DNA of 24,722 bases from a virus (IMGVR_UViG_3300033144_003430:1-24722), one strand, 5' to 3'. Shown: positions 13,667 to 20,820, counted from the stretch's first letter. Notes: generated from the sequence alone by a model not told the origin. Numbers and translations are program-made.

Positions 13667-13668
13667 CC

Positions 13669-13857
13669 ATGTCGTTAGTCAGACCAACTGAGTATGAGTA
13701 CCAAGTTTTGATGGAGGCCGGCGAGTACGAAGAGGCGGCCACCAAGGCTTACTTGCTACATGAACGGCTCGCAAAGGAAGCTGATAAGTGGCTCAACCAT
13801 GCGGCCGATGCACAGCTTAAAATCACCCTCAAGGGGTGCGATGTTAAAGAAGATTAA
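13669..13857 (+). CDS. Hypothetical helical 62-residue protein
   Basis: MSLVRPTEYEYQVLMEAGEY, then two long helices (EEAATKAYLLHERLAKEADKWLNH). AAGGAGG lies seven bases before the ATG and the gene follows the previous stop by two bases. It is helical and acidic, with no known family. The AT-rich hairpin at 13867-13886 follows. Confidence 0.6.
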   Translation: MSLVRPTEYEYQVLMEAGEYEEAATKAYLLHERLAKEADKWLNHAADAQLKITLKGCDVKED

Positions 13858-13866
13858 ATTGTTAAA

Positions 13867-13886
13867 GAGCCTATAAATTATAGCTC
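13867..13886 (+). other. AT-rich hairpin between early genes
   Basis: GAGCCTATA and TATAGCTC pair with one bulged base. There is no T-run, so it is not a classic terminator; it may stabilise or process the mRNA ahead of the DUF932 gene. Confidence 0.35.
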
Positions 13887-13908
13887 ACTACATTGTGGAG
13901 GCGCTGAA

Positions 13909-14637
13909 GTGCCTCGCCAAAAACTCAACATCGTTGAAACACCACAACCAACGCAGACTTGGACGCCGATTCCACACTGGCAGCTGGTCGATGAGGTTGA
14001 GCGGTCGCTTGTCAACACTGGCTTCAATATTGTCAACCAATCGCATGCCTTATCTCGTAAGGATGCCCGGTACTTCGGGTTGTTTGAGATCACCAACGGC
14101 AACAACAACGACGATTACAACACCGTCGTGGGCCTGCGTAACTCTCACGACAAGTCGTTCCCGGCTGGGCTGGTCATCGGCTCTGGCGTGTTCGTGTGTG
14201 ACAACTTGGCGTTCTCTGGCGAGATCAAGTTCGGTCGTCGGCACACAGCCAACATCGTGCGTGACTTGACTGGACTGGTCGATGCTGCGGTGGGTCGGAT
14301 CAATGCCCTGCGAATATCTCAGGACGCTCGGATCGATGCGTACAAGCAGGCTGAGCTTTCACAGACTCAGGCAGATCACTTGCTGATCGAGTTGCTGCGC
14401 GCACGTGTGGTGACGTCTACCAAGATCCCGAAGATCCTGAAGGAGTACGAGGATCCACGGCACTTTGAGTTCCGCGAAGATGGTGAAACAGTGTGGCGTT
14501 TCTTCAACGCTGTTACTGAGAACCTGAAGGGCGGGCTTGCTGACTTACCTCGTGTTGGTCAGGCGCTCCATGGGATCATGGATGGTGCTGCAGGGTTGGT
14601 TATCGATCATGACACTGGTGTCGTGACCACTCACTAA
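13909..14637 (+). CDS. DUF932 family phage protein
   Basis: A 242-residue protein with a GTG start and GGAGG eight bases upstream. Hallmarks are ARYFGLFEITNG, YNTVVGLRNSHDKSFPAGL, VIGSGVFVCDNLAFSGE and the following RRHTANIVRDL, the conserved core of the DUF932/DUF945 family found in phages and plasmids. The C-terminal part is helical, with EDPRHFEFREDGETVWRFFN. The biochemical role of the family is not established to my knowledge; members are often near early DNA metabolism genes. It is the last and largest gene of the early operon and is closed by a strong terminator. Confidence 0.85.
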   Translation: MPRQKLNIVETPQPTQTWTPIPHWQLVDEVERSLVNTGFNIVNQSHALSRKDARYFGLFEITNGNNNDDYNTVVGLRNSHDKSFPAGLVIGSGVFVCDNLAFSGEIKFGRRHTANIVRDLTGLVDAAVGRINALRISQDARIDAYKQAELSQTQADHLLIELLRARVVTSTKIPKILKEYEDPRHFEFREDGETVWRFFNAVTENLKGGLADLPRVGQALHGIMDGAAGLVIDHDTGVVTTH

Positions 14638-14692
14638 AAAAATTCCCCCGGTACCGATGAAGTGATGCTTCGTTTGGTATCGGGGGATTTTT
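14638..14692. terminator. Bidirectional intrinsic terminator
   Basis: Long stem, left arm 14645-14662 and right arm 14668-14686 with a few mismatches, a 5-base loop, A-run on one side and ATTTTT on the other. It ends the DUF932 operon and can also end the converging leftward operon. Confidence 0.85.
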
Positions 14693-14696
14693 CCTT

Positions 14697-14706
14697 ACTA
14701 CCACCG
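14697..14706 (+). repeat. Orphan ACTACCACCG copy
   Basis: Rightward copy just beyond the terminator with no rightward gene after it; AGGAG is replaced by TAAGT. Confidence 0.5.
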
Positions 14707-14712
14707 TAAGTC

Positions 14713-14907
14713 TTAAATCAATCCTTCCTTCTTCGCAAACCATTCCGTTACTGGTACCACGTTACTCTCACGATCAAACTCATTCATGTCGATCTGTGAT
14801 TTTGGAATCCACACTGGATCCTTCTCACCGAAGTCGAACAGTATCGCGTCAGCGTTGTCGCCATGATACTCGATGTGATCGAACGCCAGCTCTACATGCT
14901 CACTCAT
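14713..14907 (-). CDS. Small phage protein, last gene of helicase operon
   Basis: A 64-residue acidic protein with AILFDFGEKDPVWIPKSQID. The phrase 'D-P-V-W-I-P-K-S-Q-I' marks a widespread short phage family of unknown function. ATG 14907 has AAGGGG upstream and overlaps the previous stop by eight bases; the frame to 14955 lies inside the neighbour. The beta-rich text suggests a small OB-like fold. Confidence 0.65.
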   Translation of the reverse strand: MSEHVELAFDHIEYHGDNADAILFDFGEKDPVWIPKSQIDMNEFDRESNVVPVTEWFAKKEGLI

Positions 14908-15178
14908 CGCCAACCCCTTTGCTTCTAGCATAATCATTAACCAACTGTTCAACATGAGGATGCTTCATAAACTTAAGAACCACTCGCTGTAATTCTATAT
15001 CGCACTCAATGCATAACGGCCTGTAGTTATTTCCATCCGAACATATTTGCCATTGAAATTCTGCTTGGCTGCCGCATCTTATGCATGGCAGTCTGAGTAT
15101 TCCTATCTCGGTGTACGGAACCTTTCTGCGTACCTGCCACATAAAAACTCTTCTATACCTTGGTGACTTTTTCATCAT
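14900..15178 (-). CDS. Zinc-ribbon hypothetical protein
   Basis: A 92-residue basic protein with CIRC (32-35), Cys46 and CIEC (56-59), in the phrase QWQICSDGNNYRPLCIECDIELQRVVLKFM. This text recurs in phage small proteins of unknown function that look like a degenerate HNH or treble-clef ribbon. The start overlaps the upstream stop as ATGA. Confidence 0.7.
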   Translation of the reverse strand: MMKKSPRYRRVFMWQVRRKVPYTEIGILRLPCIRCGSQAEFQWQICSDGNNYRPLCIECDIELQRVVLKFMKHPHVEQLVNDYARSKGVGDE

Positions 15179-15468
15179 GATGGCTCAATGTTTAATTTAA
15201 TATCTGGAGAGTCAGCCATAGGCGAGTAGCCTTCCTCGAACGCTTCGGCTGGCGAGAATGATTCGTAGCCGTCTTTGTACTTCACATAGTAGCCGCCAGC
15301 CCTTGGTTGATGCCTGTCTATATAAACGCCAGAAACATTGATCACTACATCTTCTCCATTCACATCAAGCGTAAGCTCTGCGTTTGCATCGCTGTCATAC
15401 ACATTGACGTCTGTTATTTTGGCGCCCTCAACAACCTTGTTGCATTTATATTTTGGTAAGTCACTCAT
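15175..15468 (-). CDS. Hypothetical phage protein, SFSPAEAFEEGY family
   Basis: A 97-residue protein starting MSDLPKYKCNKVVEGAKI and containing GGYYVKYKDGYESFSPAEAFEEGY, a conserved theme of a common short phage protein family with no known function. ATG 15468 shares a base with the preceding stop and has GGAGG upstream; an in-frame GTG one codon earlier is less likely. Confidence 0.7.
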   Translation of the reverse strand: MSDLPKYKCNKVVEGAKITDVNVYDSDANAELTLDVNGEDVVINVSGVYIDRHQPRAGGYYVKYKDGYESFSPAEAFEEGYSPMADSPDIKLNIEPS

Positions 15469-15860
15469 CACTCATCCTCCATAGGAATTATTCTCACTAC
15501 TGTTTTTTCTTTACCCTTCTCACACCGCACATCCATGACAGTCGGCATCGTTATGATGCACTCGGTAGAGTCGTCTTCAATGAGGCCAACTCCTGACTGG
15601 TGTGTCGCAGTTAACGCATCAATCAATCCTTTCATACCTCCGAACAAACCGTCCCAGTCACGACGTCTCTGGCCCCATGAGTGACGCTCGATTATTAGAA
15701 CGCATCTCTTTACTGGCTCTGTTGATCTTGGCCCTACGGCCTCTCTGACCATCCAAGCCAGCTCCACGGTATGGCCTCTTTGTTTTCGCCAGTGCCACCT
15801 GACGTACTCATTTAGCATCGGCGTCCGAACTGGGATCTCAAAGATAATTTCTTTCGACAT
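15468..15860 (-). CDS. RusA-like Holliday junction resolvase
   Basis: A 130-residue protein. RusA-family features are a basic N-terminal half and the acidic cluster RDWDGLFGGMKGLIDAL with Asp68 and Asp70, then GLIEDDS with Asp96/Asp97. Lys77 sits between, as in RusA, where three Asp and a Lys form the metal site. RusA dimers cut four-way junctions made during recombination and replication, useful before packaging. Length is close to the 120 residues of E. coli RusA. It overlaps the upstream gene by 23 bases. Confidence 0.75.
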   Translation of the reverse strand: MSKEIIFEIPVRTPMLNEYVRWHWRKQRGHTVELAWMVREAVGPRSTEPVKRCVLIIERHSWGQRRRDWDGLFGGMKGLIDALTATHQSGVGLIEDDSTECIITMPTVMDVRCEKGKEKTVVRIIPMEDE

Positions 15861-16083
15861 ATTCCTTCAGCTCCTTAACCGTTTTAGCGTGCTTAACAAC
15901 ATTGCTGTCTCGCTTATCCTTAAAAAGATCGTAGCCGCTTTTCATTCTTTCTTTGCTGTAGATGTTCCTCCGTAGATCGGTCGGCCTAATGAAAACAAAG
16001 AACCCCTCAACACCATCATCCCCACGAGTCCTGACGTAGCCCTCGTGGGTCAGCATGTTCCTACTGTATTCCCACTCGATCAT
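15838..16083 (-). CDS. Hypothetical protein
   Basis: An 81-residue basic protein (MIEWEYSRNMLTHEGYVRTR ..., ending VKELKEYVERNYL) with an aromatic strand GVEGFFVFIRPTD. ATGA overlap upstream. By eye this part of the operon is more AT-rich than its neighbours. Not recognised. Confidence 0.6.
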   Translation of the reverse strand: MIEWEYSRNMLTHEGYVRTRGDDGVEGFFVFIRPTDLRRNIYSKERMKSGYDLFKDKRDSNVVKHAKTVKELKEYVERNYL

Positions 16084-16595
16084 CGTTCTTGCTTTAACGC
16101 CCGCTCAACAACGCACTTCGGACACTGACAATCACCTTTGTCTCCGCGCAACCCATTAAGCATCTCGATAAGATCGTCGATCATGTTGGTACCTTGCGGA
16201 TCAAGGACAAAAAACATGCCATCCTCGTTCTCACCAAAGGCTCCCATCGATGACATCGTCATCACCTTACCTTCTCTCGGATCGCCGAAGAAGAACTTAA
16301 GCTCACTTTCGTCGGTGACATTATGCTCGCTATTTGATTTTACCTTTTCGACCAGCTTAATCATCTCGCCGATCGTCATCTTTTCCAGTACTACACGATC
16401 TGCATTTTCTTTGTTGTCTGACACATCACTCTCCTTTCTCAGTTGTTTTAATAATCTATACGCATCACCAGTCTTCATTGAGGTTAAGTCTCGCGGTATG
16501 AACGTGCCTTGACATTTCGGGCATGCCCTCGTGTCGCCAAGCTGCTCACATAAAGCGTTCATAACAATATCCACTACTTCGTCTGGAACTTCCAT
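16080..16595 (-). CDS. Hypothetical protein with two CPKC motifs
   Basis: A 171-residue protein with CPKC near residues 25-28 and CQCPKC near 158-163, one at each end, so the chain probably folds back to form one zinc site. The middle is helical and polar (MTIGEMIKLVEKVKSNSEH) followed by EDGMFFVLDPQGTNMIDDLIE. The start overlaps the preceding stop as TAATG. No family recognised. Confidence 0.65.
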   Translation of the reverse strand: MEVPDEVVDIVMNALCEQLGDTRACPKCQGTFIPRDLTSMKTGDAYRLLKQLRKESDVSDNKENADRVVLEKMTIGEMIKLVEKVKSNSEHNVTDESELKFFFGDPREGKVMTMSSMGAFGENEDGMFFVLDPQGTNMIDDLIEMLNGLRGDKGDCQCPKCVVERALKQER

Positions 16596-16960
16596 TATCT
16601 CATATCCATAAAGCTAAGGTCGATATCTGAGAACGCACCGAACTTCTCTTCGACGTACTCAGCTATCTCTTTTTTTATAGTTGACTTGCGCTTCTTTTTA
16701 TCCGAATAAATATTATACGTTAGCGACGTTCCCCATATGGTGTCCTTGACGCTGTGACCTATTGTTGGGCTGTTAAGAGAAGTCTGATAACGGCTTTTTC
16801 TTTTCTCTATGGTTGTGAATGCTTCATTGTTTAACACAAGTCTTGAGTCATTCTCAGCAAGCACCTCAACCTTACCCCAGTGATATTTATTCCCGATCTC
16901 TTTGTTAATCATGCCCGGGCTAATTACTATCTCAACCCTGTGGTGGTGTAGTGTTTTCAT
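16595..16960 (-). CDS. Hypothetical basic protein
   Basis: A 121-residue protein, His-rich start (MKTLHHHRVEIVISPGMINK), beta text, then a Lys-rich helix (SDKKKRKSTIKKEIAEYVEE). The high basic content suggests nucleic-acid contact. ATGA overlap with the upstream gene. Not recognised. Confidence 0.6.
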   Translation of the reverse strand: MKTLHHHRVEIVISPGMINKEIGNKYHWGKVEVLAENDSRLVLNNEAFTTIEKRKSRYQTSLNSPTIGHSVKDTIWGTSLTYNIYSDKKKRKSTIKKEIAEYVEEKFGAFSDIDLSFMDMR

Positions 16961-17325
16961 CCTGTCTTCCTCAGTAATTGAAATCTTTCCTTCGGCAGGA
17001 ACGCGCCGTCCGGGGAAACCATATCCTTGTACGCATGCATTAGGTTATCAATCTTCACGAACATCTTTTTATCTCTGTACTCGACAGCAATAATAAACGA
17101 CGCATGGAAGAACTCGTTGAGGAATTTTATTTTTCTCATATCCTGAATGTCGATACGCATATCGGGCAACGTATTCCAATCCTCGTCAACCTTGTAGTCA
17201 ACTATGAAGGCTCTGGTCTTGCCATCTTTCAGGTACATGTGAATCCTGTCTTCCATTCCCTTGGCTTCTGGGAATGGAATAATAGTTCCGCCCCACTGCT
17301 CTTCAATTGTTTTTAATATACTCAT
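16957..17325 (-). CDS. Hypothetical protein, possible degenerate PD-(D/E)XK fold
   Basis: A 122-residue protein with MEDRIHMYLKDGKTRAFIVD, YK at 44-45, then IDIQDMRKIKFLNEFFHASF and IIAVEYRDKKMFVKID. The order acidic residue, strand ending D-Y-K, helix with R/K-I/K, strand I-A-V-E-Y resembles PD-(D/E)XK nuclease-like folds in which the catalytic E is D. The evidence is weak and by eye. It follows directly after a clearer PD-(D/E)XK candidate, coupled by ATGA. Confidence 0.6.
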   Translation of the reverse strand: MSILKTIEEQWGGTIIPFPEAKGMEDRIHMYLKDGKTRAFIVDYKVDEDWNTLPDMRIDIQDMRKIKFLNEFFHASFIIAVEYRDKKMFVKIDNLMHAYKDMVSPDGAFLPKERFQLLRKTG

Positions 17326-17813
17326 AGCTTCTCCAACTTTATAAACTTAACTGTATCTGTGTTCGCAAAGTAGAATGATTGAAGCTCTTCTGTTTGCTTG
17401 TTCATCTTGGCAGCCTTCACCCACCTCTTCTCGTCGCCATCGTTAACAATAAGCATAGCCATGCAGCTCATGTTGTCGCCAAGCACAACGTAGGCGTTAG
17501 GCTTTCTTTCTTTTCCATCGAAGGTCGATACCGAGTCAACAATAAAGTGTTGCTTGAACGGCCAGCTGCTCCTTCCAAAAAACTTCTGAGTTATGCGCTT
17601 CACCTCGATGGTCTGGCTCCCCATCCCCTCCTTGTAGACGTACATGTCTCCACTGTCAGAATGCTCTCTCCAGTCAGCCCTCTTCTCTGCCTTTGTCATT
17701 GGCGGAAGTAATACCTTGTAACCACGAGAACAAAACCAGAACGCCACAACCGCGACAGCTATCTTGCTTTTATCGAGACGTTCGAGGAACGCCTTGTGAG
17801 TGCCTTCGTTCAC
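17322..17813 (-). CDS. PD-(D/E)XK nuclease-like protein
   Basis: A 163-residue protein with a helix-strand start (AFWFCSRGYKVLLPP), then SDSGDMYVYKEGMGSQTIEV and K72: Asp56, Glu70 and Lys72 make the D...E-x-K triad of the PD-(D/E)XK superfamily. A basic loop and strand NAYVVLGDNMSCMAML follow, as in that fold. Such enzymes cut DNA at junctions, ends or lesions. ATGA coupling to the SF2 helicase gene upstream suggests a helicase-nuclease pair. Confidence 0.65.
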   Translation of the reverse strand: MNEGTHKAFLERLDKSKIAVAVVAFWFCSRGYKVLLPPMTKAEKRADWREHSDSGDMYVYKEGMGSQTIEVKRITQKFFGRSSWPFKQHFIVDSVSTFDGKERKPNAYVVLGDNMSCMAMLIVNDGDEKRWVKAAKMNKQTEELQSFYFANTDTVKFIKLEKL

Positions 17814-19324
17814 GACGCCTTACGCCTGAAGCTTGCCTTGATGTTCAGGTGTTTAATGTAACCGTCGAACGCTACGTTAGGCGGAGCTAGTGTGCGACTG
17901 AAATCGCCACCCGGCTTCTCCTTGAACTTGTCTTTGTATTTGTAGTAGGCCCAGCCAGAGTGATGGCCCTTGTCTTTAGCGTGCTGCAGGAACATCGAAT
18001 ACCAGTGCTGCTTGTCATCGGCGCTGTACTTTTCTTTTTTCTTTTTCTTTTCTTTCGGGAGTTCAATCAACTCACCACGCGCAGTCTCTACATCCCGAGT
18101 GTCTTCGCCCAGCGGCGTGCCACACTTCGGACAGATATGCTGCTTCTTGAATATGTTGCCGCATGCGGAGCATACGAATTCCTTCTCCTCCCCAACCTTC
18201 GCGTCATCTTTGAGGGCCGCGTCTCTCTCCTGAATAGTTCTGTTATCCAGCGACCAATCATGCTCCTCGTCAACTTGCCCATGTCGTAATACGTTCCCTG
18301 TGTGATCCATTATTAAACAGTCACCACCGTCCCACTTCGGGCGGAGTCCACGACCAGCCATCTGTAAATATTTAACTAACGACTTGGTTGGTGCCGCCAT
18401 AAGAATGCACGATACGTTCGGCATGTCTGTGCCTTCCGTAAACACCTGACAGTTCGACAGGATCTTAAACTTGCCTGCCTCGTACTGCTCGATGATAAGG
18501 TCGCGCTCTTTCATTGGCGTCTTACCATCGATGTGTGCTGCCGGTATTCCTACAGCATTAAACTTCGCTGCGATCGCACGAGAGTGCGCCACGTTAACTG
18601 CGAACGCAATGGTCTGCCTGCCTTCCGCATACTTAATCCAGTGATCAACGACGTTACCAACCAGCTTAGCGTCGTTCATAATCACTGCAAGCTGGTCTTC
18701 AACATAATCACCGCGTCGCACCGTCACGCCTTTCAAGTCAGGCACGTTCGGCACCATGTAAGAAGCCTCAGCAAGATACCCATTATCCATCAGGAACCTG
18801 ACCGTAGGGCCAAGCACCAGATCATCAAAGTATTTGCCGAGGCCTTTTCCATCTCCTCTCGCAGGGGTGGCCGTGACACCGATGATTATTGCATCGGCGT
18901 AATGATCAAAAATTCTTTCGTAAGTTTTACTGCCAACGTGATGTGCTTCATCAATGATAACGATGTCGGCTTCCGGCATATCTATCTGGGTTTTTTCTCC
19001 CATGGCCCGGGCGCGCAGTGTATCGATGCTGGCCAGCTGGATCTCTGCAAAAATGCTGGCCGATGACCCTGACATGATGATGCCGTATGGCACCTCTTCA
19101 ATCTCCATGTGTCCCGCCGCCTGATTCACCAGCTCACGACGGTGAACGAGGAATAGCACCCTCTTCTCTTTTTTGTGGGCGCCCTTAATTATTCTGGAAA
19201 AGTAAACAGACTTGCCGCTACCGGTGGGTGATTGAATAAGGACTCTTCTGCTGCCGCACCTGATCGATGTGATGGTGGCCTCATGAAGATCGTCCTGATA
19301 CTGCCTGTGTTCGCGCTCCATCAT
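17810..19324 (-). CDS. SF2 DEAD/DEAH-box helicase with C-terminal zinc ribbon
   Basis: A 504-residue helicase. Motif I SPTGSGKS (32-39), Ia LVHRREL (59-65), II DEAH (125-128), III TATP (151-154), and in the second domain QMAGRGLRPKWDG (motif VI, arginine fingers). A four-Cys ribbon (CSACG...CPKCG) follows near residue 400, then a basic tail with KEKKKKKEKY. The organisation is like bacterial RadD and phage UvsW-type repair helicases that remodel forks and recombination intermediates. ATG 19324 overlaps the upstream stop as ATGA; the longer frame to 19369 is inside that gene. The partners downstream (nuclease and RusA-like resolvase) support a recombination or repair role. Confidence 0.9.
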   Translation of the reverse strand: MMEREHRQYQDDLHEATITSIRCGSRRVLIQSPTGSGKSVYFSRIIKGAHKKEKRVLFLVHRRELVNQAAGHMEIEEVPYGIIMSGSSASIFAEIQLASIDTLRARAMGEKTQIDMPEADIVIIDEAHHVGSKTYERIFDHYADAIIIGVTATPARGDGKGLGKYFDDLVLGPTVRFLMDNGYLAEASYMVPNVPDLKGVTVRRGDYVEDQLAVIMNDAKLVGNVVDHWIKYAEGRQTIAFAVNVAHSRAIAAKFNAVGIPAAHIDGKTPMKERDLIIEQYEAGKFKILSNCQVFTEGTDMPNVSCILMAAPTKSLVKYLQMAGRGLRPKWDGGDCLIMDHTGNVLRHGQVDEEHDWSLDNRTIQERDAALKDDAKVGEEKEFVCSACGNIFKKQHICPKCGTPLGEDTRDVETARGELIELPKEKKKKKEKYSADDKQHWYSMFLQHAKDKGHHSGWAYYKYKDKFKEKPGGDFSRTLAPPNVAFDGYIKHLNIKASFRRKAS

Positions 19325-19539
19325 TTTTGCTTTTCGTATGTCGCGCACTTCTTTCCATCGTGCGCGCACATCCAGCGTAGCTCAGAGGACTTGTCCAGAG
19401 ATATCCAGTTTGGCCGATAAGAATCCGGCAGCGATGGCATTGGACAACTACATTTGGCCGGGCGATCCCCTCGAATGCGGCCAGCTTTATCTTTGGCGTG
19501 ATTCTGATCCCAGTACTTACAAGTTTTACAGCTTTGCAT
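19321..19539 (-). CDS. Small Cys-rich protein, first gene of helicase operon
   Basis: A 72-residue protein, MQSCKTCKYWDQNHAKDKAG, then CSCPMPSLPDSYRPNW and WMCAHDGKKCATYE: six or more Cys placed as metal ligands, typical of short phage proteins with 'C-x-x-C-x-Y-W' starts. ATG 19539 follows CTACCACCGGAGAATGAA. A TTG start at 19566 lies in the promoter region and is rejected. Confidence 0.7.
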   Translation of the reverse strand: MQSCKTCKYWDQNHAKDKAGRIRGDRPAKCSCPMPSLPDSYRPNWISLDKSSELRWMCAHDGKKCATYEKQK

Positions 19540-19544
19540 TTCAT

Positions 19545-19558
19545 TCTCCGGTGGTAGA
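19545..19558 (-). repeat. TCTACCACCGGAGA leader copy
   Basis: Leftward copy supplying GGAGA for ATG 19539. Confidence 0.6.
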
Positions 19559-19560
19559 GT

Positions 19561-19572
19561 CAACAATTGTAG
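19561..19572. promoter_or_regulatory. Variant operator over the helicase promoter
   Basis: Leftward ACAATTGTTGACTCT matches the recT-promoter sequence ACAGTTGTTGACTCT at 14 of 15 bases. Here it covers the -10 box rather than the -35. Confidence 0.5.
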
Positions 19573-19595
19573 AGCAGCTCCCAGCAGGATGTCAA
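19566..19595 (-). promoter_or_regulatory. Leftward promoter of the helicase operon
   Basis: -35 TTGACA (19590-19595), an 18-base spacer and -10 TACAAT (19566-19571). It should drive the ten-gene coupled operon down to 14713. Confidence 0.7.
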
Positions 19596-19830
19596 CCGGC
19601 CCTAATTAGCCCCTACTTGGTGACTACTTAGGCCATATTTATCCCCTTTCTTCCTGTGATAACCACGGAATACTTGGCTCCCTCGTCGGATCACCCGACA
19701 GTAACTTCACATGCTCACCGGACAGGGGTCGTCCTTTTCTTGAGTGAGATCCAGAATCATTTAGAGTCCGACACAGACATAACCCGCATAGATTCGCTCT
19801 ATCGTAAGTGTATCCGCCAGCGGAAAGGGT

Positions 19831-19858
19831 TTGAGCTTCGGAGGGATTGCGTTACAAT
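19831..19858 (+). promoter_or_regulatory. Promoter of candidate small RNA
   Basis: -35 TTGAGC (19831-19836), a 16-base spacer and -10 TACAAT (19853-19858). It lies in a region without a convincing gene and about 80 bases before a strong terminator. Confidence 0.5.
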
Positions 19859-19864
19859 GAGGTC

Positions 19865-19979
19865 TGACGCGATCGGTTCCACTTTAACCTTTCGAGTTCA
19901 GAGAGGCGACACACCTCGACTGAACAGGCAACAAGAATAGACCCGCTTGGCTTCCCCAGTCAAGTGGGTTTCTCTTTTT
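19865..19979 (+). ncRNA. Candidate small RNA (~115 nt)
   Basis: Between the promoter at 19831-19858 and an intrinsic terminator, with no supported gene inside. The transcript would fold a first hairpin (GTTCAG ... CTGAAC with inner GAGG/CCTC) and then the terminator hairpin. The spacing of promoter, one hairpin and terminator is that of a regulatory RNA. A weak frame from 19656 to 19940 runs through it, but I see no ribosome site or protein-like text. A target is not known. Confidence 0.45.
19941..19979 (+). terminator. Intrinsic terminator
   Basis: 11-base stem ACCCGCTTGGC / GTCAAGTGGGT with two G-T pairs, then a T-rich tail (TTCTCTTTTT). Confidence 0.75.
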
Positions 19980-20100
19980 CTGGCCCAGAAAAAATTCACT
20001 GTGGCTGCATGTCAAGTCTTTTATTCTCTACACCAACACTGGGCTGCGGAGCGTTTTACACTACTATACAAGCATATTCTGCGTTTCGAGAAAACTCATT

Positions 20101-20109
20101 TGGTATAAT
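20101..20109 (+). promoter_or_regulatory. Extended -10 promoter
   Basis: TGGTATAAT, a consensus -10 with the extended TG, and no good -35. The start would be about 20 bases before ATG 20136, so the leader is hardly more than the leader motif itself. The stretch 19980-20100 before it holds nothing else I can support. Confidence 0.6.
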
Positions 20110-20113
20110 ATAA

Positions 20114-20129
20114 CTTCACCACCGAGGAG
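20114..20129 (+). repeat. CTTCACCACCGAGGAG leader copy
   Basis: Seven bases before ATG 20136; the first bases differ (TTC for CTA). Confidence 0.65.
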
Positions 20130-20135
20130 AATATT

Positions 20136-20381
20136 ATGCAAGTAGTGAGATACAAAACGGAGCAGGGTGTTTTTACCGGCATCCATATTGGCGACGGTAG
20201 GAAGTTCTTCCAGCTGATACTAATGGACGCTTCTGGCATCCGGGTTATCAAGGAGCCGCTCAACAATAAGCGATTCCTGAGAGAGATCCAGTACAGCGCA
20301 GCCAAGGCCCGGAAGTTATTCAGGGCAGCCGGTCGCAGGTTCGGCATCAGCAAAGCCGCACGCAAGGCGATCAGAGGATGA
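20136..20381 (+). CDS. Hypothetical basic protein preceding the peptidase
   Basis: An 81-residue protein: strand-rich start MQVVRYKTEQGVFTGIHIGD, then a very basic helix (AAKARKLFRAAGRRFGISKA). The basic tail suggests binding to nucleic acid or to an acidic partner. It is coupled by ATGA to the peptidase gene, so the two may act together. Not recognised. Confidence 0.65.
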   Translation: MQVVRYKTEQGVFTGIHIGDGRKFFQLILMDASGIRVIKEPLNNKRFLREIQYSAAKARKLFRAAGRRFGISKAARKAIRG

Positions 20382-20812
20382 GCCGCGCACTGAAGCCGGC
20401 AGTCCGGGCTGATGGGAAGTCGATATACTGTGGGCCTGCTGCCTTGATGGCTGTGACAGGGAAGGCATACGAGGATGTGCGCGCATGCATCAACCGGTAC
20501 CGAAACCGAAAACCAAACGCCGCCGTCATCGGTATGTGGACACATGAGATAGCGTGGTGCTTGGATCGCTGGGGTGTCGATTGCAAACGACACCATCTCG
20601 CGGTACCAAAGAAACGCCGACCAACACTGGGTCAGTTCCTTAAGAATCGATCAACTGAGCTGGTTGATAAGACAATTATCATCACGACATCCGACCACTT
20701 TGTCACAGTGAAGGGCCATATGCTGGTGGACAACCACACTCACGTACCAGTGTATGTCTGGAGTGGCCCTCACCTTAAAACCCGGGTGAAAAAGTATATC
20801 GTTATAGATTAA
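20378..20812 (+). CDS. Papain/C39-like cysteine peptidase
   Basis: A 144-residue protein with SIYCGPAALMAVTG (Cys18 at the start of a helix, preceded by a polar residue), then SDHFVTVKGHMLVDN with His107 and Asp118/Asn119: the order Cys, His, Asp/Asn of the papain-like fold, as in C39-like peptidases. The basic insert (KKRRPTLGQFLKNRS) is exposed. There is no signal peptide, so it acts in the cytoplasm. Early phage proteins of this kind could cut a host protein or a phage precursor; the substrate is unknown. A toxin-like or transglutaminase-like activity with the same fold is an alternative. Confidence 0.75.
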   Translation: MSRALKPAVRADGKSIYCGPAALMAVTGKAYEDVRACINRYRNRKPNAAVIGMWTHEIAWCLDRWGVDCKRHHLAVPKKRRPTLGQFLKNRSTELVDKTIIITTSDHFVTVKGHMLVDNHTHVPVYVWSGPHLKTRVKKYIVID

Positions 20813-20820
20813 TACGGGAG

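Noticed and set aside
17960-18289. Hydrophobic rightward frame opposite the helicase
   Set aside because: The Phe/Leu run is the complement of the helicase Lys-rich tail, not a membrane protein.
19656-19940. Rightward 94-codon frame before the terminator
   Set aside because: GTG start without a ribosome site, text without protein-like pattern, and an internal promoter near its end; a small RNA explains the terminator better. It remains possible.
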